Positions 33,630 to 43,659 of a stretch of 64,000 bases of DNA are shown here, in pieces. The notes beneath the pieces were generated by a model. It made no database searches. It worked only from the letters and a program-made list of their open reading frames with translations, and was not told where the DNA came from. Source of the stretch: Palaemon carinicauda. Its lineage: Eukaryota > Arthropoda > Malacostraca > Decapoda > Palaemonidae. Location of the stretch: NCBI RefSeq assembly GCF_036898095.1, contig NC_090739.1:118175181-118239180 (forward strand), written 5' to 3'. Each line of letters opens with the position of its first letter. The stretch's first letter is position 1. Both the position numbers and the translations under genes were made by a program.

Positions 33630-33830
33630 AAGCAAAGTTTCTAAAAATTACTTTCAAACTAAAATTGTCGTTAGACAATTCTTTTTTTAAGGAGCAAAGT
33701 TTTAAAAAGTACTTTTGAACTAAAATTGTCGTTAGACAATTCTTTTTTTTAACGAGCAAAGTTTTAAAAGTACTGTTGAACTAAAATTGTCATTAGACAA
33801 TTTCTTTTTTGAGGAAGCAAAAAGGGTCCA
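33630..33830. repeat. Three-copy repeat with hairpins in MULE 3' region
   Basis: Three diverged copies of a unit of about 65 bp containing GAGCAAAGTTTTAAAA, GAACTAAAATTGTC and the inverted repeat AATTGTCGTTAGACAATT followed by a T run. It lies between the transposase end and the right terminal repeat. Confidence 0.85.
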
Positions 33831-33887
33831 ATATGTAAGACAAAAAAAAGGAGTGTCGAGAATGCGAAAATAAATCATTGAACTCGA

Positions 33888-33994
33888 CGATTTGCCCAAC
33901 GACGAATTGACTTGGGGACAAATTGAGCAACGATCAATTGAGCAACGACGAATTGAGCAACGACGAATTGCCGTCGACGAATTGACCGGACACC
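33888..33994 (-). repeat. Right terminal inverted repeat of MULE
   Basis: Contains GAGCAACGACGAATTG units in series and ends GACCGGACACC. It is the inverse of the left array at 31828-31937. Confidence 0.8.
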
Positions 33995-34003
33995 GTCGAC
34001 GGC
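33995..34003. repeat. Target site duplication, right of MULE
   Basis: GTCGACGGC, the partner of 31819-31827. Confidence 0.85.
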
Positions 34004-34379
34004 GATGAATTATTAAGGTATGAGAAGTTCTCCCTCTGCAGGGAGATCTCACACCTGGGGAGGGAACCTCCCTCGGAAGAGAAGTTACCCAACCCCTGTA
34101 GGCAAACCTCATTTAGCGTTCTAAGATGATCTGAAGTGCTGGCATGTTGTCACGGGAGAACTTCTAAGAGAAGAGATAACGCCCATGACGACGTCCTCTG
34201 AGGGACGGCAGCGACCGCAGATTCCCCAGGCACAAACAGGACAGCTCTGCTTCGTTGGCACTCTTTAGTCAAACAAAGAAAAACTGCATAGTTAACTGGG
34301 AAAATAAAATTAAATAATTATTTTAACAGAAATTCCCCAGGGAGGAACTCCGAAGAGTAACCCCGAGGAAATAGCATAA
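34004..34379 (-). other. Element C sequence between MULE and DIRS B
   Basis: GC-richer sequence grading into AT-rich near 34280. By position it is the 5' Gag or leader of element C, continuing past B at 41839. I could not align it in detail with B or D, so the assignment rests on nesting logic. Confidence 0.45.
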
Positions 34380-34588
34380 AATGACAAATTCGAAGATAAT
34401 TTGTATTTTTCCTAACCATACAAACCTTAGCTATTTACATTGGGTTTACCTTTTAGCGTAGCTGAAATGACGAGCCAATAGTTTTTAACGAGGGTTAATT
34501 ACCCTCTCGCTAGTTAGCGGGGGGTAGGGGAAGGGTAGCTTGCTACCCCCCCCCCCCACACACCGGTGATTTGCTTCACTTCACTTAG
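34380..34588 (+). repeat. 3' inverted terminal repeat of B
   Basis: The inverse of 41650-41838 from TTACATTGGGTTTACCTTTT inward, through palindromic GGGTAGCTTGCTACCC and ACACACCGGTGATTTGCTTC to CACTTCACTT. The outermost roughly 60 bp differ between the two ends, and both are recorded in the ICR. Confidence 0.88.
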
Positions 34589-34627
34589 AGGTAGGACTTG
34601 ACTTGGGGGCCAGGGATGGCGGGGAAA

Positions 34628-34733
34628 TATGTGTAAATAGCTAAGGTTTGTATGGTTAGGAAAAATACAAATTATCTTCGAATTTGTCATTTGTTCCGTA
34701 ACCAAAATACAAACCACGCTATTTACATTGGGT
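34628..34733 (-). repeat. Internal complementary region of B
   Basis: The left half (34628-34690) is the inverse of the 3' tip 34380-34440. The right half (34688-34733), starting ATTTGTTCCGTAACC, is the inverse of the 5' tip 41795-41838. The two tips are joined at TCATTTGTT, sharing one AAAT/ATTT. Confidence 0.92.
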
Positions 34734-35194
34734 GACTTACCCCTTAGGAAGGGTGGAAAGTCCCCAGCCTTACTGACTTCGGCTTTGCCCGGGGGCTCAA
34801 TCCCTCAGTGAGCAGCGCTTGAGAGAAGGAGCCCCTGCACCTCCCAAGTTCCTTGCTTCGCTAGGAACGAGTTGTGTGTGGAGGAAAGTGTGACTCGTCC
34901 TATGAAGTTGACCTTGAGACCTTTAGATAGGAATCTAGGATAGGACGTTATCAATACCACCTCGTCAAGGTATGGGGGACGCAACAGTATTAAGCTTAAT
35001 ACTAGGAGCACAAAGAAGCATGGGTTACCTGCAGAGGTCGAGGTCAGCTATGCGAGGACCAGGATGCTGCTTCCCCAAGAGAGGGGAGAATGAAGAAAGT
35101 AGTAAGGGTCAGACATACTTTTTCATTCACGCAGACTAAAACCGGGTAACAACGCCCTCAACCCACTGCTACTTGTCCATAAAGGAGCCTGAGG

Positions 35195-36145
35195 TTAGAC
35201 CAGCTGTTGTGCAGCCACCACAGGGCCGATAGAAAACGTATCGAGGCTCCTGTGGGTCACGTCTTGCAGGTAGTGGGTTGTGAAGGTCATCTGACGCTTC
35301 CAGACCCCAGCTTGAAGTACCTGCGTCACAGAGAAGTTTCTCTTAAAGGCCAGGGACGTAGCAACACCCCTGACATTGTGTGCCCTAGGGCGACGTGACG
35401 GAGGAGGGTCTGGATTCAAGGCATGGTGGATAACCCTTCGAATCCAAGCTGAGATGGTGTTCCTGGTGACCCTCCTCTTAGTCCTGCCTGCAGCCGTTCT
35501 CTTCAAATAGTGCCTCAGACACCTCACTGGACATAGTAGCAGCTGGTCTGGGTCGCTTGTTACAGAACGGAGACTCGCGATCCTGAAAGAGTCGAACCGA
35601 GGATCCGGCACTCCAGGATTCTGAGTCTTGGCTACAAACTCAGGGACGAACCTGAACGTTACCTCCCCCCATCCCCTTGAATGGGCGATGTCGTACGAGA
35701 GACCATGAAGTTCACTAACCCGCTTGGCCGAAGCCAAAGCGAGCAGGAAAGCCGTCTTCCAAGACAGGTGGCGATCGGAGGCCTGGCGTAATGGTTCGAA
35801 GGGAGGTCTCTTAAGAGCCCTGAGGACCCGAACCACGTTCCAAGGAGGAGGTTTCACTTCCGACTGGGGGCAGGTAAGCTCATAGCTACGTATGAGTAGA
35901 GAGAGTTCTAGCGAGGAAGAAATATCCATGCCTTTCAGCCTGAAGGCCAAGCTTAAGGCTGAGCAATAGCCTTTCACTGCCGAGACAGAAAGGCGCATTT
36001 CCTCCCGCAGATAAATGAGGAAGTCCGCTATTGCTGGAATAGTGGCATCGAATGGAGAGATACCCCTCCCACGACACCAACCACAAAAGACTCTCCACTT
36101 CGCCTGGTACTCCCCCTCAGAGGACCTTTGCAGGTGCCGAGACAT
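35195..36145 (-). pseudogene. Tyrosine recombinase, element B
   Basis: 316 codons from an internal Met. Catalytic residues present: R142 (ASAKRVSELHG), H256 and R259 (AHNVRGVATS), Y292 (THYLQDV). Compared with A, 12 residues are missing between YLKRTAA and GRTKRRV, in the segment before the H-x-x-R box, and a TAA replaces a Gln codon just upstream (about 36165), cutting the ORF from its N-terminal part. The four catalytic residues are intact but the protein is probably defective. It follows pol on the same strand. Confidence 0.8.
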
Positions 36146-36328
36146 TCTCTCCGCAACCTGTTACGAAAAGCCTCTCTCCGTGAGGAGACGCTGGATAGTC
36201 TCCAGGCGTGAAGCCGAAGCGAGGCCAATGGCCTTGTGAGGGATGTCGGAGTGGGGTTGTCTGAGAAGCTCGTGTCGTGGAGGAAGTTCCCTCGGGAGCT
36301 CCGTCAGGAGCTGCAGAAGGTCCGGGAA

Positions 36329-38013
36329 TCATTCCGCGTGATGCCATAGCGGAGCTACCAGAGTCATCGAACAGTTGATCGATAGTCTGGTCCTGTTGAG
36401 CACCCTTCTCATCAGACAGAACGGTGGGAAGGCGTACACGTCGATGTTGTCCCACCGTTGCTGGAAAGCATCTTGCCAGAGTGCCTTGGGGTCCGGGACT
36501 GGGGAGCAGTACAGAGGCAGCTTGAAATTCAACGCTGTCGCGAACAGGTCCACCCTTCTTTTGACGCGTCCGAAAACAGAATCAATTCCGGGGGGAGGAC
36601 GAGAAGACTCGCTCCCTTCCGCAGGTTCTCGTCGACCAGCCACCACCGCAAGTCCGTCCGTTCCAAAGATCCTATCGGGATCAGAATGTCCGGGGAATCG
36701 GATCCTTGATTCCACCGGGACTTGAGCCGCCACTGCTGGGATCTCATCCTGAGGCGGCTGTTTGGAACCAGACGAGCCAGGGAGGACAGGTGACCTAAGA
36801 GACGCAACCACGACTGGGCGGGGAGCTCTTCTCGCCTGAGGAAGGGTTCCGCCACCCTCCTCAGCCTTGATATCTGGTCGTCTGATGGAAAGGCTTTGTG
36901 GAGATTGGTGTCTATCAGCATGCCTAGATAAACCAGTCGTTGGGACGGCTGCAGAGAGGACTTCTCGAGGTTTACCACGATCTCCAGATCCTGGCAAAGA
37001 CCTAAAAGCCTGTCTCGGTGCCGAAGAAGGGTCGACTCCGAGTCTGTTAGGATCAGCCAGTCGTCCAGATAACAAAGGAGACGAATGCCGTTCCTGTGCA
37101 CCCAAGATAAAATCAGGGTGAAAACACTGGTGAACACCTGAGGAGCTGTGGAGAGACCGAAAAACAGCACCTTGAACTGGTAGATCTTGTCGTCTAGGCA
37201 GAATCTTAGGAACTTCCTGGAAGACAGATGGATTGGGATCTGGAAGTACGCGTCCTTTAGATCCAGTGTGCACATGAAGTCTTGTGGTCTCACCGCTAGT
37301 CTGACCGTGTCCGCTGTCTCCATGCTGAACCGGGTTTGCTTGACAAACCCGTTCAGAGCCGAGAGGTCGATGACAGGTCTCCAGTCTCCAGACGCCTTCT
37401 TTACAAGAAAGAGTCGACTGAAGAAGCCTGGGGAGCCGTCGACGACCTCCTGGAGAGCACCCTTCTTGAGCATGGTCTCGACTTCGGCCCGAAGGGCCAG
37501 CCCCTTTGACGACCCTGTGGCATAGGAGCTCAACGACACTGGATTCGCTGTCAGGGGAGGTTGAAATGTTGTGAACGGGACGCGATAGCCTTGGCCGATC
37601 ACTGAAACCGTCCAAGCATCGGCCCCATGTTGCTGCCACCTGCAGACGCAACGCTGAAGGCATCCCCCCACAGGTGGACACGCAGGGGGACTGCCACCCC
37701 TAGGGTTTGCGGCCGCGGCCGCTACCCCTAGGAGTCTTGCCTCCCCTGGAGGACTTGCCGCCCCTCTTGACCTTGGCTGGAAAGGGCTGGGGCTTAGACA
37801 CCACTTTCTTAACTGCCGGTGCCTGCTTCGGAGCCTTACGAGGCTGCTGCTGCTGTTGCGGCAGAGCTGAAGGCTTATAGGGCCGAGCTGTAAGGGCCCT
37901 ATGGAGGAGGGAGTCCGTGCTAGATTTCCTCCACCTCTCCGCCGTTTGCTCCATATCCTGTGACTCGAACAGATTCTCCCCAAGAAGGGAAGCATGTCTG
38001 AGCCTACACACAT
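36329..38013 (-). pseudogene. RT with deleted RNase H, element B
   Basis: The 494-codon ORF (36529-38013) holds a full RT: FSRLFLVKKASGDWRPVIDL, LDLKDAYFQIPIH (first Asp), FGLSTAPQVFT, CYLDDWLIL (catalytic Asp pair) and VNLEKSSLQPSQRLVYLGM. It runs into RNase H at FSDASKEGW and then stops a few residues on. In another frame (36329-37681) the distal part VDLFATALNFKLP and YAFPPF continues. Against A, about 400 bp encoding the RNase H Glu and two later Asp residues are gone at 36550. Confidence 0.88.
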
Positions 38014-38074
38014 CCACGGCGGGGACCTTCGGATGGAATCTCTCGGTCACCGCTTCAACACCGAGTTGGCCCAC
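37700..38074 (-). pseudogene. Gag C-terminal tail, element B (frameshifted)
   Basis: 124 codons: VPAVDVCRLRHASLLGENLF, a poly-Gln stretch, and a basic Gly/Arg tail GGKSSRGGKTPRGSGRGRKP that probably binds nucleic acid. It is separated from the main Gag ORF by loss of 10 bp near 38053 relative to A (KRRDAVT becomes KR-stop). Confidence 0.82.
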
Positions 38075-40359
38075 AGGGTGGTGACCTGGTGCGGCAAAAA
38101 CTCGATGGAGCGGGTGCCCGAGAATAAGAAGGTCTCCAGGGCCTTCCTATTGGTCTCCTTAGACAAGTCCTCGGAGCGCATTAGGATGCCCAGAGTTCCA
38201 AGCCATAAATCCAACCACGAAGTGGCCTGCATGGCGCACTTCGCGACCTTCTCATGGCTCAGGATCTCCGACGCCGAGAACGACACCTGCCGGGCAGAGA
38301 GCTTCTCAAGGGGAACTCCCTTCGCCAGCTCCTCCACGGAGTGATGGAGAGGAGGAGCGAGACTGGACTTACCCAAGATCTCAAAATACCTCCTCTGCTG
38401 GAGACGAGGAGGAGGGATGAGTTTGTTCCCGGCAGAGGAACGACTGGAGGAGGCAAGAATCGCGAGCTGGGCGTTGGCCCTGGCTCTGGCACTCTTCAGA
38501 CCCCGAGACCAGGGCAGAGCCGCACTGGACTTAGGGGCCTTCCGACCGTCGAACACTTCGTCCAAGACTGTGTCCTTGCCTTCTCGGGGGGCGATCACGG
38601 GGTCCATGAACCCGTTGAGTTGCCTCATCAGGCTTAGGACCTGCCAGAAGGCATGTTCAGATTCCTGCTGATCATCTCCTTGCGGGCTGGCAGCTAAGTC
38701 TCCTGTCCCCGGAATCTCTTCCTGGGGTGAAGCGTGGACGTTCCCCTGGGGAGTCGCGGGTTCCTGGCGAATCCTCAAAGATGATTTCGGGATGGTCTTG
38801 GAGTCCTTGGGTTCCCTCCTGGGAGGGATACAGGATCCCAACAAAGAGGTTCGAAGAGCCCTTTCCGCATGAGACGATTCTCCTCCATGAAGAGAAGGCT
38901 CCCCCCTTGGTGCTGAGGGGAAGACTATCACTTCACTGGACTCACCCGAGGACGGAAAAGCCTCGTCCACGGGAGAAGGAGAAAACGCTCGAGCAGGGGA
39001 AGGGGCCTTCCCGACAGACCTCTTAGGAACCAACTTCTCCCTGGGGGAAGTCACCACGAAGTCCACTCCTCTCTTTCTCTTCAGCGTAGGTGAGGCAGCC
39101 GTTGGTTTGTTGCCCTGATCGGCGAGTGCTGGTTTCATTACCCTCACTAACGCCCGCATCAGAGGACCAAACCAAGTCTGTTGTTCCACGGACACAGAGT
39201 CCGAAATCCTCGCTGGAGGAAAAGGGATCGGGCGATCCTTCGGAGTGGACACCACTGGACCTGCCTGAAAAGGAAAGGGGGAAGAAAGACGCACTGACCT
39301 CTCTGAAGTGTCTTCCCTGTCCTGCACAACAGTCCTGCGTTTTGATGGAGGCGATCCAGAGCGCTGTCTGGGAACACGCGTTCCTGCTGCTATCACTGGC
39401 TGTAAAAGTTGGCGCGAACACTGGTCGCGCGAAAGCGAACGGTCGCGCTGGCACAAAGGCGAGTGATCGCGCGTGCGCGCAGGCGAGCGGTCGCGCGGGC
39501 GCGCAGGCGAGCAGTCGCGCAGGCAAGCAGTCGCGCAGGCGCGCAGGCGAGTGGGCGCGAGGGCGTACAGCCGAACAAGCGCGTGGGCGAGCCGGTGAAC
39601 GAATGCGTTGGCGCGATGGCGAAGGAACGCGTTGCCGCGTGGGCGAGTGAGAACGTTCCGAAGATCGGTGGCGACGTTGGTCAGGAGACCTGTAGCGCGA
39701 GGGAGAGCGATTGCGAGCAGGCGATCGGTGGTGCGCTGGCGAACGCTGGTGCGCAGGCGAGCGATGGCACGTTGGCGAACGCTGGTGCGCAGGCGAGCGA
39801 TGGCACGTTGGCGCATGGTGACGCGTTGGCGAGCGGTAGCACGTAGGTCGCGCAGGCGAACGATCGCGCGAGGGCGAACCATGTCCTTCCAGAATCTCTG
39901 GGCAACAGCGCGTTGGAGACCGCATGCGCGCAGGCGATAAGTCACGCGGGCGATCCGGAGATCGCCGACGCATAGGAGAACGCTGACGAGCAGGCGATTG
40001 TAGAATCGTCTGCGAACGCTGGCGAGCTGGTGATCAAGAGGGCGACATGTGAAATCCTGTGAAGGAACAGTTGGCGCGGCGCGTTCACGAACAGGAACAG
40101 GAAGCGCGTAGGCGTGTGGGCGAACATGTGCTTTAGAAACACGCGCTGGAGAACGCGGGCGATGTTGTGCAGGAACAAGCCGAGGATCGCGAAAGCGCTC
40201 AGGAGACTGATGGCGCGCAGGGACTACAGGATATTCAGAGACCACAGGGGAGCGTTGGCGAGCAAGAGGGCAAAGATCTTCAGAAGAGCGCTGACGAACA
40301 GGAGAGCGCTGACGATCAGAAGAACGCTGACGAGCAGGAGAGCGCCTGTGTGCTAACAC
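38047..40359 (-). pseudogene. Gag central and helical domains with RS-rich region, element B
   Basis: 770 codons. The first quarter to half is Arg/Ser/Pro-rich with repeated (A/S)RQRSP and RSPAR-type units (39400-40359), followed by the Gag segment KDRPIPFPP to WFGPLMRALV, an acidic/Ser part, and the conserved helical domain (VEELAKGVPLEKLSARQVSFS to ATSWLDLWLGTLGILM). The C-terminal tail is lost to a frameshift. In places the RS-rich frame passes through Arg/Ala-rich sequence that suggests additional compensating frameshifts. Confidence 0.78.
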
Positions 40360-40480
40360 TGCAGAAGGGCGAGCAGGGGAACGCTGGCGCGCTGAGCGCT
40401 CTTCAGGAACAACAGGTTGAAGGAGAGCATTGACGAGCAGGAGAGCGCTGACGAGCAGGAGAGCGCCTGTGCGCTAACAC
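39400..40480. repeat. CpG-rich short-period repeats in Gag of B
   Basis: Degenerate repeats of about 12-36 bp built on GCGCAGGCGA and CGATGGCGC. The minus strand codes for RSPAR(Q/P)RSP units. A separate block near 40290-40470 repeats GACGAGCAGGAGAGCGCTG. Confidence 0.8.
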
Positions 40481-40504
40481 TGCACGTGTAAGAGAAGAAT
40501 CCCT

Positions 40505-41550
40505 TTACCCCGAAGGGACCGTAGCTCGTCGGGTGACGAGGTCCCCAGAAGGTGAAGTTCTAGCAGGGGTAGGAGACCGATCCCCAGAGAGGTCTAATGA
40601 AGCTGGAGCTGTAGGCTGTTTACGATGAGGAGTCCCCCCTTCGGAAGAAGAAGATCCAAAAAGGCGCCTCTTAACACCCTTATAAGGGGAAGGGAGGCCC
40701 TTGTGACGCAGCGGACGGTGAGCCTTACAGAGAAGGCGGCCACGAGGAAGATCATCAGGACCATCAGTCCTCCGAAGGGGAGTCTCAGTCAAGGCACTCC
40801 CCTTAGAGGGAAGCTGGACAGCAGACGAGCCCGTAGGACTCCCTTCCCCCTTCGAAGGATGTACGGAGGGGGGAAGAGAGCCGTCAGCACCAACATCCCC
40901 AACTGCACCTGCAGAGGATTGCCCCGTCCCGTCGGAGGCCTCTGCCACCACGACGTCGATGATAGACATAGAGGGTCTACCTCTGCTATCACCGGCGACT
41001 GCTTAACGGCGGCCCCCAACTGGACAAGGTCAATCAGGGCAACCCTGGAGGGCAAGCCCTTAAGCCCCAGGGAAGCCCAAATCTGTAAAAGATCATCATT
41101 ACACAGTGATTCATCAATAACCTCCCCCGGAGGAGGAGGGGGAACCGCCCCGCTATGGGAGGCGACGCCCTCTCCCCCCACCCAAGGTCGGGAAACAGAA
41201 CTAGGGCCTGCGCTACCACTCGGCCGACTCTCCTTAGGAGCCGAACGAGGGGGAGCTTCAGAGGAGGTTTGGGCGGCGAAAGAAGAGTCCCGAGAACCTT
41301 CCTCCTTCAAGGCAACCCCGGAAGGAGAACAGTCTCTCTTGGACTTCTTCTCACGCCGGCGGCCAAACCTCTCCCACTGGGAGGCAGACCACTCCCTGCA
41401 CTCACTACACACATTTTCCTGATCACACCGTCGGCCTCGACACTGCGGGCAAAGGGTGTGAGGATCCGTATCCGTGGCCGACATAAAGGTACTACAAGGG
41501 CGGCCAGCAATTCCAGGGCTCGTACGCATAGCAATAATAAAGGTGGTCAA
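40505..41550 (-). pseudogene. Gag N-terminus with Cys motif, element B
   Basis: The 253-codon ORF (40789-41550) carries DPHTLCPQCRGRRC then NVCSECREW: Cys 34, 37, 42, 48 and 51, the same C-x2-C-x4-C-x5-C-x2-C spacing as Gag of D (42-59). The likely start is the Met at residue 23 (MSATDTDPH), matching the distance to the Cys box in D. The frame is lost near 40790 and continues in 40505-40969. The motif looks like a treble-clef or zinc-ribbon type site; function unknown. Confidence 0.75.
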
Positions 41551-41649
41551 CTTCTAACACACACACACGCTGTAGAGAAAAAGCAGAAAAAAGATTAAAG
41601 GCTGTCAACGAGGACGATGGACAGACACGTCTGTTCATCGCCGGAGCCA

Positions 41650-41838
41650 AAAGTGAAGTGAAGCAAATCACCGGTGTGTGGGGGGGGGAGGGGTAGCAAG
41701 CTACCCTTCCCCTACCCCCCGCTAACTAGCGCGGGGGTAATTAACCCTCGTTAAAAACTACTGGCTTGTCATTTCAGCTACGCTAAAAGGTAAACCCAAT
41801 GTAAATAGCGTGGTTTGTATTTCGTTTACGGAACAAAT
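41650..41838 (-). repeat. 5' inverted terminal repeat of B
   Basis: Inverse of 34380-34588, ending TTTGTATTTCGTTTACGGAACAAAT (limits read from the ICR junction). It lies upstream of Gag and would carry the element promoter in a DIRS1 element; no TATA box is obvious. Confidence 0.88.
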
Positions 41839-42745
41839 AAGAATAAAGAATTAAGTATGCGCCCTCCTCCCCCACTGACATTCACGGGAGAAGGGGGGAG
41901 GGCGGAGTAACTGTAATAAAAACAAAATTATAACAATTATAATTATCTAAATCATCTAAGAATGTTCACTAATAGTAAGAACCACTGACCCCCAAAGGGA
42001 AGTGTTCCCCACAGAGAAAGTTGAAAAGTTGAAAATACAATTAGATTTCATAAAAAATAATTGAGACAAATAAACGGAATAGCAACCAAACCCGCAACGG
42101 GAAAGGAGCTTCCGTAATAGTACGTAGTGATAGTAATGGGTGAACGACCTCAAGTAGATAGAGAGACCGTAGTCAATCTAAATTCCCACATTCCCTTCGC
42201 TGAGAATCCAAGTTCCCTCGTAGGAAAAGAGGAACAGCGAAGATGATAGATGAATGAAGAAAGTCCAGGGATGACGATTCCCTACGGCGGCCGAGTTACC
42301 GGAAAAGCCGAAGGAAAGATCGATGGACCAAGAGGGAGAGGCCGTACACCATGACGTGGAACCGTGGTGGCCTTGCACTACGCAAGTGTCGTTGTCGTAC
42401 ATCACTCACACAGCACAAACACTGAAAAGAAAACTTACTACATTTCTATACACAAATATATACATAAACAAAGAATGTTTATATATATTACAAGTATAAG
42501 AAAAAGTAAGTAAAAAGACAAAAAGCATTAATGGCTGTCAAAGAAGCGAGGGTGAAAGCGGACACGTCCGGCTACCACCCGAGCCGAGAGCAAAGTGAAC
42601 TCAATCACAGGTGTGTGTGTGAGGGGGGGAGGTAGCAAGCTAACTAGCGGTGGGGTAGTAAACCCTCGTTAAAATTCTAATGGCTCGTCATTTCAGCTAA
42701 GCCGAAAGTAATTACCCATATTAAATAGCGTGGTTTGTATTTCAG
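41839..42745 (-). other. 5' leader and inverted terminal repeat of element C
   Basis: Continues element C beyond the B insertion. 42530-42745 parallels the 5' end of B (shared GGCTGTCAA, ACACGTC, CACAGGTGTGTGTG and GGTAGCAAGCTA blocks). It ends TTTGTATTTCAG near 42743, where the last bases implied by the ICR of A are diverged or lost. Confidence 0.7.
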
Positions 42746-43659
42746 TATTGTGTAGTAATGCTTTGAAAGGGTTGCCTTAAACTTTTTGTGAAGACACTGA
42801 TTTTCATTGTATATAACGTTCTAGGCTAGATTATGGAAGGTCATGTCAGAATGCTCTAACCTAATTTTATCCAATTTGCATATTCTTAGGTCTCGCTACG
42901 TGTATTCAGACTGTAATAAAATTTATGAACACCACCTTTTCCCAAATAGTGCATTGTATTCAATATGTGCTCAACCTTACCATAAAATCCCAACTTCTCA
43001 ATCGCGTCCTCCATAATCTGGAAGTCGTAATGCTTACTTAAGCCTTACTGGGTGGTTTAGGCCAATGTTAAAGATGTCATGCCTATTCAGTTTTTTTTTT
43101 TTTCCAAGGATCTAATACACTAAACAAATTACCTGTAGAATAAACCAACCAGGGACAAATAGATGCACACAATCACCCAAGGTACCAGAATTCTTATTTA
43201 AAAAATATAGCACACCACTAATAATATTCAACCACCAACATAGTTTAATCGAGCATTAATAAAGAATAATTCATATTTTACCCATTCCTAAAAGTTGAGT
43301 GTCATATTGATAAAAGTTAAAGATGTAGTGCGGGTAGATCAGTATTACTCCGTCAATGCTAAACCAAAAAAAAATTGTAGAGATTATCATTATCAATAGT
43401 GAAGCTACAACCCTAGAATTTTCTAAAAATTATACCATCATCCATATGTGAAAGGGGCAAAACCAATACTCCCACCATCTATAGAGGACCATCAACCTTA
43501 GCCTTTGAAAACAGAAGGTAAGGATCACAGTAAATATACCTACTAATAATACTTTAATACAGTAGTGGCCCACGGGGATGTACTGCTTGCTAGAATAGAG
43601 GAGCAGTGAAATTGTATAAAAATTTTTGTTTATTTTGGTCTGAAATAAGGCAATACTGC
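42746..43659. other. No recognised feature
   Basis: AT-rich sequence with small poly-T and poly-A runs and no ORF of interest. It does not continue repeat R, which flanks the other end of the A-C complex. Confidence 0.5.

Larger units (their letters stand above)
31828..33994 (+). mobile_element. Mutator-like (MULE) DNA transposon nested in C
   Basis: 2,167 bp, starting GGTGCTAGGGCAATTC and ending GAATTGACCGGACACC (inverse GGTGTCCGGTCAATTC), flanked by a perfect 9-bp duplication. Terminal regions contain several copies of CAATTCGTCGTTG in inverted orientation at the two ends. Inside is a plus-strand FLYWCH-MULE transposase relic. It splits the Gag/5' region of DIRS C, so it arrived after C. 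Stops in the transposase make this copy non-autonomous, although its ends still look mobilisable. Confidence 0.88.
34380..41838 (-). mobile_element. DIRS1-like element B (both ends present)
   Basis: 7,459 bp. The left end starts AATGACAAATTCG and the right end finishes TACGGAACAAAT, each touching an AAT. Inverted terminal repeats (34380-34588 and 41650-41838) and an ICR (34628-34733) are clear. Minus-strand coding order is Gag, RT with truncated RNase H, methyltransferase-like, YR. It is inserted in element C. Defects: a 10-bp frameshift in Gag, an RNase H deletion of about 400 bp, a nonsense codon near the YR start and a 12-residue YR deletion. It would need helper proteins to move. Confidence 0.92.
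26619..42745 (-). mobile_element. DIRS1-like element C (3'-truncated, twice interrupted)
   Basis: Minus-strand order YR (partial), RNase H/methyltransferase-like, RT, Gag, 5' leader, 5' inverted terminal repeat (42595-42745). A MULE (31828-33994) and DIRS element B (34380-41838) are inserted in it. Removing both leaves about 6.5 kb, consistent with a roughly 7.5-kb element lacking its last kilobase. All ORFs are broken. The 5' terminal repeat is of A's subtype. Confidence 0.75.

Noticed and set aside
20124..42745. A single very long DIRS element or an LTR retrotransposon
   Set aside because: RT, RNase H and YR each occur three times (A, C, B) with separate end structures, there are no direct LTRs and no DDE integrase or protease motif.
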